Origin: Sphaeramia orbicularis
Lineage: Eukaryota; Chordata; Actinopteri; Kurtiformes; Apogonidae
Direction: 5' to 3'
Assembly (NCBI RefSeq): GCF_902148855.1
Contig: NC_043971.1
Span: 3,240,449 to 3,304,448, forward strand
DNA: 64,000 nucleotides
How positions within the stretch are numbered: the stretch's first letter is position 1; every line of letters begins with the position of its first letter. The position numbers and the translations under genes are program-made. Under the pieces are notes generated by a model. The model had not been told where the DNA came from. It saw nothing but the letters and a program-made list of their open reading frames with translations, and did not search any database. This document shows positions 53,096 through 64,000 of the stretch, one piece after another.

Positions 53096-54104
53096 TATTT
53101 CCCTGAAAATAAATAGTGTTTTTAGACACAGCTTCCACATTCAGTAAATGACAAAGACATGACAAAAAACATGGTTTTCAATTCAAAACCCTGGATAATA
53201 TTAAAATTAAGGGTTCCATTTGCCTGGAGCAGATTAGACAGAGAAAAAGAAGCAGGAACATCTATGACTTCTAAATTTCCCTGAATTCTTTAATTCTCCG
53301 ACAAATAAAATATAAAATCTGGTCTTTAAATGAAAATGCTGAAAACATGAGAAAAGTCCTGCCTTCGTTGGAGATGTTTGAGAATGCAGATGATTTATTG
53401 GAGAAAATGCTCTAACGTTTTCAGAGATTTACCTGTAACTTGACTTAAACATTTACCTCCCATTATGACATGATGACGCATATGTATTAACACAGTGACA
53501 ACATTTGGATGGTTTCACATCAAGTTTTACATGTCATCATCTGGACCGGAGCCTCAGTCAAGAATCTGAAGGTGAATGATGATACAGAAACTAAAGAACA
53601 AATACCATCAGTGAAGAAACACCAAGCAACCAAAAACAGGCCTGAGTTTGGTGTCAGTGAGGTACCTGTGAGTGTAGACCGTGTGAGTGTTGTTGAACAT
53701 CTGAAAAGAATCGGATGAAGTCGATGGGCGACATCTGGATGGTTTTCTGGAAAGATGAGAAGATGTTATGTCTTCTAACACACTAACATTCAGTCTGTTC
53801 TAGCTCGTGGATCATCACTCAAAAGCACAGCATTTACTGACATTGCTGTGTTTAGTTTGTACTAAACCCTGTGTGATTGGCCCGACCAGCACATGTGACC
53901 CTGTCCTAAAGAAAAGCCAGCTGTTAATTCAACGTGCTGTTGAGATACAGCTGATTCCTGTTGAACAGTTCAATTCTGCACCTCATCAAAGTTCACTGAA
54001 TATATTTACAGGTTTTATTTGTGCCCATTTGTGTTTCCAGTGATGTCCTCAGAGTCCTGGTCATGTGACATGTTTCAGTATATGTCACAATGGACAGATT
54101 AGGT

Positions 54105-54425
54105 ACTGTTTTCTGGGTGTATATTTATTGTGTGTGTGTGGTGGTGGGGGGGTACTGTTTTTCCTGTGTATATTTGTTGTGTGTGGGGGTACTGTTTTCC
54201 TGGTGCCTTTTTGTTGTGGTGTGGGGTACTGTTTTCCTGGTGTATATTATTGTGGTGCAGGGTACTGTTTCCTGGTGTATATTTTATTGTGGTGCAGGGT
54301 ACTGTTTTCCTGGTGTATATTTGTTGTGGTACGGGGTACTGTTTTCCTGGTGTATATTTATTGTGGTGCGGGGTACTGTTTCTTTGTTGAATATTGTTGT
54401 GGTGGTGGGTACTGTTTTCCAGATG
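54105..54425 (+). repeat. GTACTGTTTTCCTGGTGTATA minisatellite
   Basis: About eight units of 33-38 bases containing GGGGTACTGTTTTCCTGGTG and TATTTATTGTGGTG, with length differences between units. Lies in an ENTPD6 intron. Confidence 0.9.
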
Positions 54426-55319
54426 TAAGGGGTTCGGTTCATATCCCCAGGTTGGGGTCGGACCTCATAAACGTTCTCCAGCGGTCAGCGTGTTTTCAAA
54501 GTGGGGGTGTGGATGGAAAAGGCTTCGTCAGTGTTTGTAATCAGTTCCTGGTTTACATCCTCCTGCTGCTCAAAGAGGATCTGACCACAGAAGAAGAAGC
54601 AGACTGATGTGGCGATGTTGATGACCAATCCCCGTATACGAAGCCTGACCTAACATAAAGACCTCCTCCGCCTCCTCTGCTGATGTGAGGGTGTTTATTT
54701 GGGATTAGAGAGGCATTTACAGATTAAAGCCCCTAAGACGGAGCCATCCTGGTAGTTTGACAGAACACACATCTTCCTCTCCTCTCACTCTTTCACTGTT
54801 CATGTGCTTGCATCACCTCATCCCCCGGGGGCTGAAGGTGATCTGAGTCGACCCCCCTCCCAGATCCAGCATCCCCACAGTGGGCGAGTGGGGCTCTGTG
54901 GAGGCCACCTGAAAAACAACACAAACACACTAAAAACACAAAAACCACACGGACCGGCCTGCAGCTTAATCCAATAACAGGTAATCACTGTTTCTTGTCC
55001 ATTTAATCTGGGTTATGCGCACACCTCCACCTCCTCCCCTCACATGACCACACAAACCTTCATATTTTCATCAAAACATGACAGAAACATGTTATTCTCT
55101 CATACACGGGTTTATGTGTTTGTAATGAGTAATACGATGTCTGGGGACACAATGAATCCCATAATGTCATTAAAATAGGATTGGTTACGACTCATCCTAT
55201 GAAAAGTATCTGAGTAAACGAGAATTTTCAGAGGAAAATGTGTTGACGGTCTGCACATTCACCCACAAAATAAGTGATAATTACAACATTTACAGAGAAC
55301 AAACAGTTTAACAAAGAAG

Positions 55320-56180
55320 ACTGAAGTGTGGTTGCCATGGTGATCTGAGCACTTCACACATGGTTGCTATGGTGATTCTCATCACTTTGTTTATGAATCT
55401 CACACTGAAAATGAGATTTCAGTGAAGTGGTCAGGTCAGATGTTTGTGGTTCTCAGTGGGTTCCTCAGATGATTACCCTTTCAGTGTGAGTTCTAATTGA
55501 CTGGTGTGAAGGCGCTGATGTACATGTTCTGTAGGTTTAAACTGTTTAAGGTCGTGGATGTAAACAGTGAGTTTAGTGGATTTTGAACAGAACACTCTGG
55601 TTTCTGATTGGTTTAATTGTCCGTTGGCTGGAGCTGGTTTCACTCTGAGGCTCATAATTCAGATTCTTCAACCTCCTAAGACCCACTGTCCACATTTGTG
55701 GACAACAGTTTCACAACTTTATACAAAAAAAAAGAAAAGAAAACTGTCCACCACAAAGGACATTCCATAAAAATGTTAAAAAACTGCATCGGAAAAACTG
55801 TGTATCATGATGTTTCCAATATAGACACTTCTTTAATAAAAACAAAAAAGGCTGTACTTTGCTGACATTTCCTGGGTCTTAGGAGGTTGAGTCACTGGCT
55901 TTGGTCCAAACACTGTCTGAAAGCGACAATGCAGCTCCATTTGTGGTAAATATGGACAAACTGGACAGAACGGCCTCAGACCAAAAGCATAATGACAGGA
56001 ACGAGTAAGAACATCATCCAATACATAGCCATTAGAAAACCACAAACAGAGACAGAAAACATCAGAGTTTAACTGTGGTTTGATAAATACTGGACTAGAT
56101 CCACATACTGACCCACAACAAGAAGGTCTGAAGTCTGGAGACCAGGTTCAAGTCTGGACCTGGTTTCTATGGTAACGAAT
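55320..56180 (+). repeat. Segment shared with PYGB intron 16 (ENTPD6 copy)
   Basis: Counterpart of 28335-29795. It lacks the hAT-type insertion present in the PYGB copy, but carries the piggyBac-like MITE at 55672-55886, which the PYGB copy lacks. Confidence 0.8.
55672..55886. mobile_element. piggyBac-like MITE, copy 2
   Basis: Ends CCTCCTAAGACCCA / TGGGTCTTAGGAGG, flanked by TCAA (55668-55671) and TTGA (55887-55890). The PYGB copy of the surrounding segment has the unfilled site GATTCTTTAAGTCACTGG, which shows the target was TTAA. Confidence 0.82.
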
Positions 56181-56460
56181 AATGGAATAACCAGGCTCCA
56201 CAGATTCACTTCCATTAGAAATGAATGTGATATTTACTAGTTTTTGCTGAGTTTCCCTGCGGTGACTCAATCTGTAGAACTCACACTATGGATGAATTTT
56301 ACACACATTTTATTATATAATTTGCATAAAATGCATGTGAGGAGTTAATACAACCTGCTTCTGTAATTTGACAGATAACACACGTATGTCAGTGTTTGTG
56401 ATGTGATGGAACCTGAATTCTCACCTAAGAGGAAGTTGATAGTGATCCAGGCTGAAATCC

Positions 56461-58508
56461 CTGAGAAGAAAGACAATAATGAACAAAATGTATGTAACAC
56501 TGTCTGTCTAAAAATCTATGTAACGTTAAGAACCTTAAATGATCTAATGATAACACTGACATGGGGTTACTGTAATTATTAATTATCCTGGTTTATCAGT
56601 TCACCTATGAAGACACATCATGGCCTATTTACATAGACAGCAGAGACAGTCTTGTCAGTTTGTTAACACGCGAGAATTTGTAAAACTTCCACTGTTGGTC
56701 TGTAATTGAACCATTATTGTCTAAACTGAAGCACTGAATGTGACACTCGGAGGATGTGCTTATTCAGGTCAACTCAAAGATGACATTAGTAGAATATTTG
56801 CTCTGAGCTGTATGCATTAGTGCCTTTTACCAGCGACCTCTGACCCTGAGCGCCTGCAGAAGTGGATGATTAGGGCTTGATAGAAAACTGTATCATAGGA
56901 GCTTTACCATAAAACTCTTAGAGAGACGTTAAGAAGCAATTTTCAAACAAAACAAACAAGTGTGGAGATCGACCACACTGCTAAACACCGGCACTTAGCC
57001 CCAGCCCCTCCCCCTCCCCCTCCCCGGCCCCCATCAGAGTCTGCATTAACAATAAGTCAGGACCGGCCCGGCGTAATCTCAGCTGGGATCAGCGTCCGGG
57101 CCAAGAATGGCCGAATATGTGGCGTAATATGGCAGGCCATCCGGTTTGAGCAGCGACCGGAGGAGCAGCGCGTCCATTAGACGTGGACGAGGATAAGAAG
57201 TTAATTCATCATCGTTTATGAGCTGATCCCACTCACAGAGAAGGAGAAAACAGCCCAACACGGCTCAGAAATAACCCCTGATAATGGGGCCGTCCCTCCC
57301 CCTCCACATTAACTGGGACATTATCCACTTGTATGAACGACTTTAAAAGGATTGGATTATATGTCCATACACCAGCAGCCTTTAAAACCTCCATGAGACA
57401 CAGACTTGTGAAGCACATCTAAACCCGCCCAGTCCACACCTAGAGCAGCCCGGTCCACAGCTAGACCTGCCTGGTCCACATCTAGATCTGCCCGGGTCCA
57501 CACCTAGACCAGCCCAGTCCTGTCTAGACCAGCCAGTCCCATCTGGATCCAGAGGAGGCAGAGTCACGAATCAGGAGTTAAAAGGGTCCATGAGTCCAGA
57601 CCACGGTCCAGGTTTTCAGCTAGGTTTGGACTGGAGCTGAGGTCCAGTGTTAGGTTTGTATGTTTCAGTGATGAAAGCCAAACACATTGATGTTTCACAT
57701 AATCTGAACACATTAAAGGATCAACAGACATCCTGATCCAGATCAGCAGAGGTCCTGATCCACATCTCCAGGTAATGAGTTCATAAAGGTCCGCCAGGTT
57801 TTATGATCATTTCAGTTCTTATATCGACAGACCAATGTCCTCTGCCCGACAACAGCAGCTGACTGGTCATAAATGAAGCATAAGACTCAAACCAATGAGT
57901 CTCGATCATAACAAAAAAAAGATCAAACTGAGGGAAACTTCAGACACAATGTGAATGTATCTGTGGGTCCACTGTGTTTTCAAAGCTTGTGTGGTTTTAT
58001 GGGATGTTAATCCTCCATATTGTTGAATCCTGAGTAGTGATGCTGCTCATTCGTCAAACCATGGTAGGATCTAAAAAGACACAACAGACCAATGTCGCCT
58101 CTGACCCACGTCTGATGGATCCAAATGGACACAGTAGACCTGGAACAGCACCACCTCTACAGAGGTGCATTCTGGGTGTTTTCAGCCTAATCCGTTTTCA
58201 TCGTCCTGGAGACCAGACTCCACCTGATTTCAGTTTCTGACCAAACACAGAGCTGCGATGGGTGAGCTAAGAATTCATTTCAGATCTTTTCAGGACCTGA
58301 ACCCTCAGGATCTGGTCTCATTAGACCCTTTCAGACTGAATCCTGCTGCGATGACATTGTCAGCTTGTACTCATTTGACGTTTTATTGGTTTGTTATGTG
58401 TACATTTGTCTGAACTTTAACTGTTTTGCTAAAAGCCGTTTATTTCTCAATACAGGTTTACTCCTACATTTTACCAAATATGTAAATGACTGGGACTCAT
58501 GGACGTAC
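56461..58508 (-). other. ENTPD6 intron without recognisable elements
   Basis: A two-kilobase intron between the exons ending in DGTDEG and starting with ISAWITINF. It contains a C-rich run near 57003-57030 and short CTAGACC/TCCACA repeats near 57420-57530. No gene or transposon was identified. Confidence 0.5.
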
Positions 58509-58631
58509 CTTCATCAGTGCCATCCATGATGGACACACTGTCATCTGCAGACAGGAAGGGGGGACTCTGCAAACAGCGCCCGCACCTGGATGAAACAGGA
58601 AACAACACTATGTTCAATAACCAGGAAACAG

Positions 58632-58838
58632 TTACCTGCCGCCATGGAGGTAATGTGTTCTGCCGGCATCTGTCCTGTGTGTGTGTGTGTGTGTGCAAGA
58701 TAACTCAAAAATTTATGGACGGATTTGGATGAAAATTTCAGGGAAATGTTGATACTGGCACAAGGAACAAATTATTAAATTTGGTGGGATTGGCGGGGGG
58801 ACACTGATCTGCCTTGGCGGAGGTCTGCGCTCTTCTAG
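58632..58838 (+). mobile_element. Repeat with CCTTGGCGGAGG end, copy 2
   Basis: Starts TTACCTGCCGCCATGGAGGT, contains a GT run and ATAACTCAAAAATTTATGGACGG, and ends CCTTGGCGGAGGTCTGCGCT. Same layout as 20991-21234. It lies about 45 bases upstream of an ENTPD6 acceptor. Confidence 0.7.
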
Positions 58839-60280
58839 TTGCATATGTTTTCAGACTGAATGTTTTGAAGTCGGTGCTGTGTGACGTTACACACTCTGCT
58901 CTGTCATTGGTTTCATTTCAGTCTTTACAAGATTTCGAATAATCCGAACCATATTTTGGACTTTAACATGGATTTGGACTCTGTATTGTTAATTTATGTT
59001 AACGAAGCCGAGCAGCAGCTTTTCAGTGATGAAGACATGACAATATGTAAGAATAGGAGCACACAAGTCCTCCATGACAGCAGCAGCAGAGGCTCATGGG
59101 TACTGGAGTATTTGTAGACGTCAACCTAGGACATCCAGGTGTGAGTTTTAGTTTCATGACTGAACATAATTCATGGCCTGTTATTCATTAATTTCTTGTG
59201 CGTTTGTGTTGTGTGCCTATCCACTCACAAGTGATTTATATTAAATTGTAATAAACGCTAAGCCCCGCCCCCTCCACAGTAATCAGCTCTGTGTTTGGCT
59301 GAATTAGAAACAATCTGATCAAAGTCTGAGCAAAGCTTCAGATTAAATCACATTTTGGCTGACTGCTCTAGTCCTGTTATTACTGAGTACTTAAAAGCTT
59401 TAATAGACTTTTACTCTTTTGGCTCCTGATGATGATGATGATGATGATGAAGAGGAGGGGGGCAGGATATTAGCTAAAGTAATTCAGTTTGCATAATGTG
59501 TTCATCTGAATGTGATCCAGAACAGAAGATTACTGAAGTTTATGTTTGAGTCTCACTTCAGGACACGTTTCACAGTTGGACCATGTGTCCTCTGTGAGGA
59601 TACAGAGCAGATGTACGCAACGGACACAGGCGTACTGACGGACACAGACATACTGATGTTGGATCAGGTTGAACTTTGACTCAGTTCACGCTGATCAGGG
59701 TCGTTAACCCTTGTGGACCTGGGGTTGGAGGCATTACCGTGTCCAGCAGGTGGGTGGCCTTCTCTTCCTGGAAGTAGGCGGAGTCCCCGCTGTAGCCTTC
59801 AGGACCACAGGGTGGAGTTCCAGACTGAGGATGGGACGCTGGACTTTGCAACCTCCAACAGCTCAGCAATCCTGCAGTACACTGGACACAGAAACAGACA
59901 TGGACATGGACAATGACACAGAGACAGACATAGACAATGACAAAGAGACAGACATGGACAAGGAGACACAGAGAGGGAGACAAACATGGACAGAGACAGA
60001 CAATGTCCACAAGACGTCCACATGTTAGACCAGAAATGACCCTGATTTAGGGTTTGGGTTCTTCAGGTTTTATTCATCTTAAATCCTTGACACAGGTCAG
60101 ACAAACGTCCAACTATGGTAGAACACTTATGTTTTGTCTTTAAATAGTGGTTTTTAGTCTGTGGTCTTTGATGTTTCTGAATCTGTTTTGACTGAGTTCT
60201 TACCTTCTCTGGAGCATCAGCGTAAGCAGACAGACCCGGTTTGATGGCCTTGAACGTCTCATGAGCCAGTTTAGGGGCTT

Positions 60281-61304
60281 CTTTTAAAAAAAAAAAAAAA
60301 AAAGAGCAAAAAACAGAAAAACATATGAATAAAACACATATGACTAAAGCAGAGACAGTGAGTGAAACCAGTGTGAGGTTCAGGTTTGCCTCCTTTACTG
60401 TAGTTTCCCATCACGACCTTCAACCTTTGGCTCCAAGTGGCTGAGCCTTTAATGACCATATCCAGACTGTGAACTAACAGGTGCCATTACATCATTATCT
60501 CCACGGCAACAAAGGAGCCAAAACTGCACTCAGCGGCAGTGGATGGGCTTATGTGGATGCGTTAACGAGGCATTTGGCTGCGATGGGAACTGAGTGTAAA
60601 CCTAATAAAACCACGGCTCTAAATGCTCTAATGAGTCTGTGCATCCAAAGCTCCTCTGTCTCCGCTCACAGCTGGTAATTACTGTTGGGGCCAACACGGT
60701 TTTAAATACACTAAAAGCACCTCAGGACCATCCACATCAGACCATGTCAGTCCAGAGCCTCAATTTTAATGTGGACAGAATCAGAATGGGTTTAGGCGTT
60801 AATGCTAATCCTGCAGTCACATGCTCACCGCAAACTGTTATCTTAGCTTAGCATAGAGACTGGAAACAGAGGGAAACTGTTAGCCTAAGCAAAGAGAAGG
60901 CAGAACCTCTAACAGCTGCAGACAAGACGCCAAGTTGAAGTGGATGAGATCACACCAAAGTGAGTTCATTCTCAGGCTGTGAAGAAGTTCAGCTACATAT
61001 AAGGGAAAACCTGAAGACATTCACTTTAAGGATGATGGAGGCAGAGAAATTATATGAAGGCAGAAATAGAGAAAAAAGACCAACTGTGGTGGAAAAGTAT
61101 ACATTTAATGGTTTCAATGTCCTGTCAAAAACTGTCCATTAAAGGAGCCCCAGTCTTTCTTTTGTCAAACATTTTAAAACCAGTGTCTGCACATCTGACA
61201 GCTCTAACAGCAACTGGTCCCTACAGCCATCAATCATAACATGACATCAGGATGTCTCAACGAAACGGAAACATTTATTGGACCGAGTTTGGGTCTTTTC
61301 TCAC
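60281..61304 (-). other. ENTPD6 intron 1 (coding)
   Basis: About 1 kb. A poly-A run (60285-60302; poly-T on the gene strand) forms the polypyrimidine tract of the next exon's acceptor. Nothing else was recognised. Confidence 0.5.
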
Positions 61305-61547
61305 CATTGTGGTCCATGTGGAACTTGAAGACGTGGACCCTGGTCCCGGTGCTCCCGCGTCAAACATGATGCCATACTGGAAGCTCTGCCCCTCTAACGA
61401 GGCTGTCTATCAAAGCCAGGCCTTGGGTGAGGAGGCGGTCTGAAGGTTTCAGGCATGTTAAAGGAGTAGTGACGCTTGACAAACATCAGGTAAACAAGGA
61501 GGCAGAAGAGGGAAGAGGAACAGCACCGCCAGCTTTGGCCTCTTCAT

Positions 61548-62828
61548 CACGACTCATTCTGAGATGAATGCAGACAGAGAGGTGTATCCTGGAAAATAGA
61601 GGCGTAAAAGAATATCAACAAAGCCAGACTGGTGAGGCTGGATTCACCTCAGGTTCCTTTCACCATCATGACTCTGATTAATGGACAAAAACATCATGTG
61701 ACAAATCAAATAAATGTCTTCTGAGTCTACGATCAGTTTCAACCTCAACAAATATTTGTCATTTAGAGTCAAAAAAGCACTAGTCTGGAGTCAGTGTTAC
61801 ACATTTATCATCATTAATCAGATGGATTTGAGCCATGACCCTGGTTCTGTTCTGAGGAAAGGAACTGATCAGTTTCAGGACAGAGGTTCACGTGAAAAGA
61901 AGAACATCAAACTAAAAGATGAAACAGTCGAGGTCAAAGCACATATTAGTTTAAGGAGTTTGATCATCTTAAATGGAGGTAACAGTTTTTTACAGGTTCA
62001 GTGTTTACAGATGAAGAAAATCAGCAAATGTGGACCCGCACAAACTACCTTGCATCCAGTGGTTTGTGGAATTATCGCCTTTTCTTCTTATGTAAAGCCT
62101 AATATTACTGAAAGTTAGCTGACAACCACGAAGTCACAGGTCTGACTCAGATTTAACCAAAAGTTAAACGAACAAGTTTAAGGAAAGAGTTTGGTGTATA
62201 CTCTGTTCACACGTTCTCCGGGCCAAACGTCTTAACAGTCACACGGGAACACTTTATTCATTTCCAACTTCACAGTGTTTTCTAGATGCGAACTGTGAGT
62301 TTTATCCTTAGACCAGGACTCATTCACTGCATAGAACGCACCTGTTAGCATTAGCATTAGCATTGATGTTTACCCGCAGCTAATGGTCACAGAAACGGTA
62401 AATACTGAACTGTAAACTGTGATTAATCTGATTAAAACTGTTCTCGGTGACGTACCGGTAAAAGCCGCGAGTTGTTCCGTTAAAACGACACTTATCTCCT
62501 CAGTTTGTGTCTGAAAAGTGAAAACAAGAAAAGGTCGCCACTGGATGACGTCAGAGCGCCAGTGACGTTAGCTGAACCACGTTTCCAAAAATAAAAAAAT
62601 ATATATAAAAATAAACACGTTTCCAAAATAAGTATATTCTTATTCTTATTCTTAGTCTTATTCTTATAGTCCTTATGTAACGTTTGATCACTGAAAGTTA
62701 ACACTGAGAAATCACCAAAAATAAACAGAATATTGAAAGTATACAATGAAAACTTTTAAAAACAAATTAATGAACATTTTCATCAACAAAAATCATATCC
62801 ACGGTTATTAGATTGAAAGTGGAAATGG

Positions 62829-62861
<33 letters not shown>

Positions 62862-64000
62862 TATATAATAGAATAATAATAAATGTTTCAATAATCATAA
62901 TGTTGTGGTCTGTAGGATCCTCAGAGACATTCATTCATTTCCTCTTCATGCGTTTAAGGATGGACTTACTTTCAGTGTCAGATGAATCCACATGTTTGTA
63001 AGACTGGATAGACCCAGTGTCAACAGATCAATACTCTGATTATTCATCTGATCAGGACAAGGTTCTAACACATGGTTTACATTAAACTTGCTTTAAACTG
63101 CAACTGTTGATGAAACCACAAGGGAATAAAGGTCAAAGGTCACAGGCACCAAGGCGGGCTTTGGGAGGATGAGTGGACGGAGCAAACATCTGCCACCAGT
63201 CCAACACTAGAGAAGAAGTGACACGTGAAAGAAACAGTCACATGTATGGTTTCAGTCAGAGAAGGACAGTTTATTGATCTGAAAATTAAGAAAAATAATA
63301 AGTAAAAAATCTCACTTAATCAAGAATATAAAATAATCAGTTATCGGCAGCATAAATCTATAACTATAAACTAGAATAACAATCCATCTAAAAAAATTGA
63401 AATAACAGATAATCATCACAAATGCAGTAAAAGTAAAGCCGTTTGTAAAATGTGAGGAGTTGAAACTACAGGATTTGGGTGAACTTGGGGAGGAAAAGCA
63501 GATCACTACTGAAATATTCTACTTTATTTCCTACTTTTACAGGTTCTTTTAAGAAAACGGGCCTATTTTGTGAATCAGTTCATTTTTGTAAATTTCAATA
63601 AGAAAAAGCTGCTGATAAAACTGATGGACGATGCGTTCACTGGTCGCTGAGTAAAGTGGATAAATCTGTGCTGAGCCTCAGTGCATTGTGGGCCTTTTGG
63701 AAGGTCAAGCATGTGATCTTTCCGTTCCTCTCCTCCTCCTCCTGCTACCTCCTCCTCCTCCTCCTCTTCTCTTCTTCCTGATCCTTCATCTCTCTGCCTC
63801 CATATATGTAATTTAATCTATAAGCCTCTAATAGCTTTTATCAGTTAATGGGTGCAGGACGTTAATGGTTCTGTAATCTTTCTGCCGCTGCCTTTTTATT
63901 TTCATCACACTGATGGTTGACAGAACAAAAGCAGCGCTGAGTGGATCCTAATCGGCTGCAGATTTACATACAAATGACATTTACAGACAATTACGTCAGT
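61548..64000. other. Upstream flank of ENTPD6
   Basis: Contains a probable untranslated first exon of ENTPD6 on the minus strand ending at 62456 with donor GTACGTCA, and a perfect CRE TGACGTCA near 62544-62551 next to it. Further out are an (AAT)n run (62827-62865), AT-rich sequence and a CTCCTC-rich stretch (63725-63780). No other gene was identified to the window end. Confidence 0.5.
62456..62560 (-). promoter_or_regulatory. Putative ENTPD6 promoter and 5' UTR exon
   Basis: On the minus strand a CRE-type TGACGTCA is followed by sequence ending in GCGGCTTTTACCG then GTACGT, a good splice donor. This lies about 0.9 kb upstream of the exon carrying the ATG, which itself begins after a T/C-rich tract ending in CTCAG. 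Inferred from position and motifs only. Confidence 0.4.

Larger units (their letters stand above)
48366..61547 (-). pseudogene. ENTPD6: Ectonucleoside triphosphate diphosphohydrolase 6, frame-damaged copy
   Basis: Thirteen homologous minus-strand exons: 61305-61547, 60204-60280, 59738-59881, 58509-58585, 56425-56460, 54817-54908, 53666-53746, 52731-52799, 51456-51548, 51236-51374, 50096-50152, 49797-49910 and 48366-48449. ENTPD6 is a Golgi/secreted nucleoside diphosphatase of the GDA1/CD39 family. Seen here: MKRPKLAVL membrane anchor; ACR1 FDAGSTGTR-like block; ACR2 KATAG..RLLPG; ACR3 DGTDEG then SAWITINF; ACR4 GMLDLGGGSTQI; and C-terminal ETSWALGATFHYIESL. Only exons 60204-60280, 50096-50152 and 48366-48449 read cleanly. 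One-base length changes occur near 61510, 61395, 61353, 59870, 59811, 59785, 59765, 58560, 53705, 51286 and 49830, with a shift near 54825. The 52799 acceptor reads CG, not AG. Residues between the shifts stay conserved, so consensus error competes with true loss. Confidence 0.85.

Noticed and set aside
54065-54607. 180-codon open frame
   Set aside because: Covers a minisatellite and flanking intron of ENTPD6; Gly/Val/Cys periodicity only.

Overview
The window is animal genomic DNA, almost certainly from a ray-finned (teleost, percomorph-like) fish. Coding sequence is split into short exons with GT-AG introns, the proteins align residue by residue with vertebrate families, and the introns carry repeats typical of teleosts: non-autonomous hAT-type elements with 8-bp target duplications, a piggyBac-like MITE, a tRNA-derived SINE and many minisatellites. 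There is no bacterial gene, CRISPR array, rRNA, functional tRNA gene or recognisable viral element.

Six host genes are present: the 3' end of NINL (+, 40-1378), GINS1 (-, 3708-8260, 7 coding exons, 196 aa), ABHD12 (+, 9758-23242, 13 exons, 385 aa), PYGB (-, 25258-41415, 20 exons, 848 aa), a BANF1-type gene (+, 45234-46104, 2 coding exons, 90 aa) and ENTPD6 (-, 48366-61547, about 13 coding exons). NINL, GINS1, ABHD12, PYGB and ENTPD6 are also neighbours on human 20p11. The BAF gene between PYGB and ENTPD6 is the extra member. GINS1, ABHD12, PYGB and BANF1 read open from end to end once spliced. ENTPD6 is riddled with single-base length changes. The genes form no operon or pathway: they cover centrosome function, DNA replication, lysophospholipid hydrolysis, glycogen breakdown, chromatin and nuclear envelope, and nucleotide hydrolysis.

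The most unusual structure is at the splice sites. In the BAF gene the last intron bases plus the first 32 coding bases of exon 2 are repeated as nine decoys ahead of the real exon, each with its own AG acceptor; three decoys are in frame. ABHD12 exon 2 has a similar array of repeated acceptors. Tandem arrays also start within about 0-10 bases of splice donors in NINL, GINS1, ABHD12 and PYGB.

Other points: a 640-bp palindromic foldback element lies between ABHD12 and PYGB. A DNA segment shared by a PYGB intron and an ENTPD6 intron is broken by a different transposon in each copy, which leaves a natural empty site for one of them. The NINL intron is an array of nuclear-receptor half-site-like motifs.
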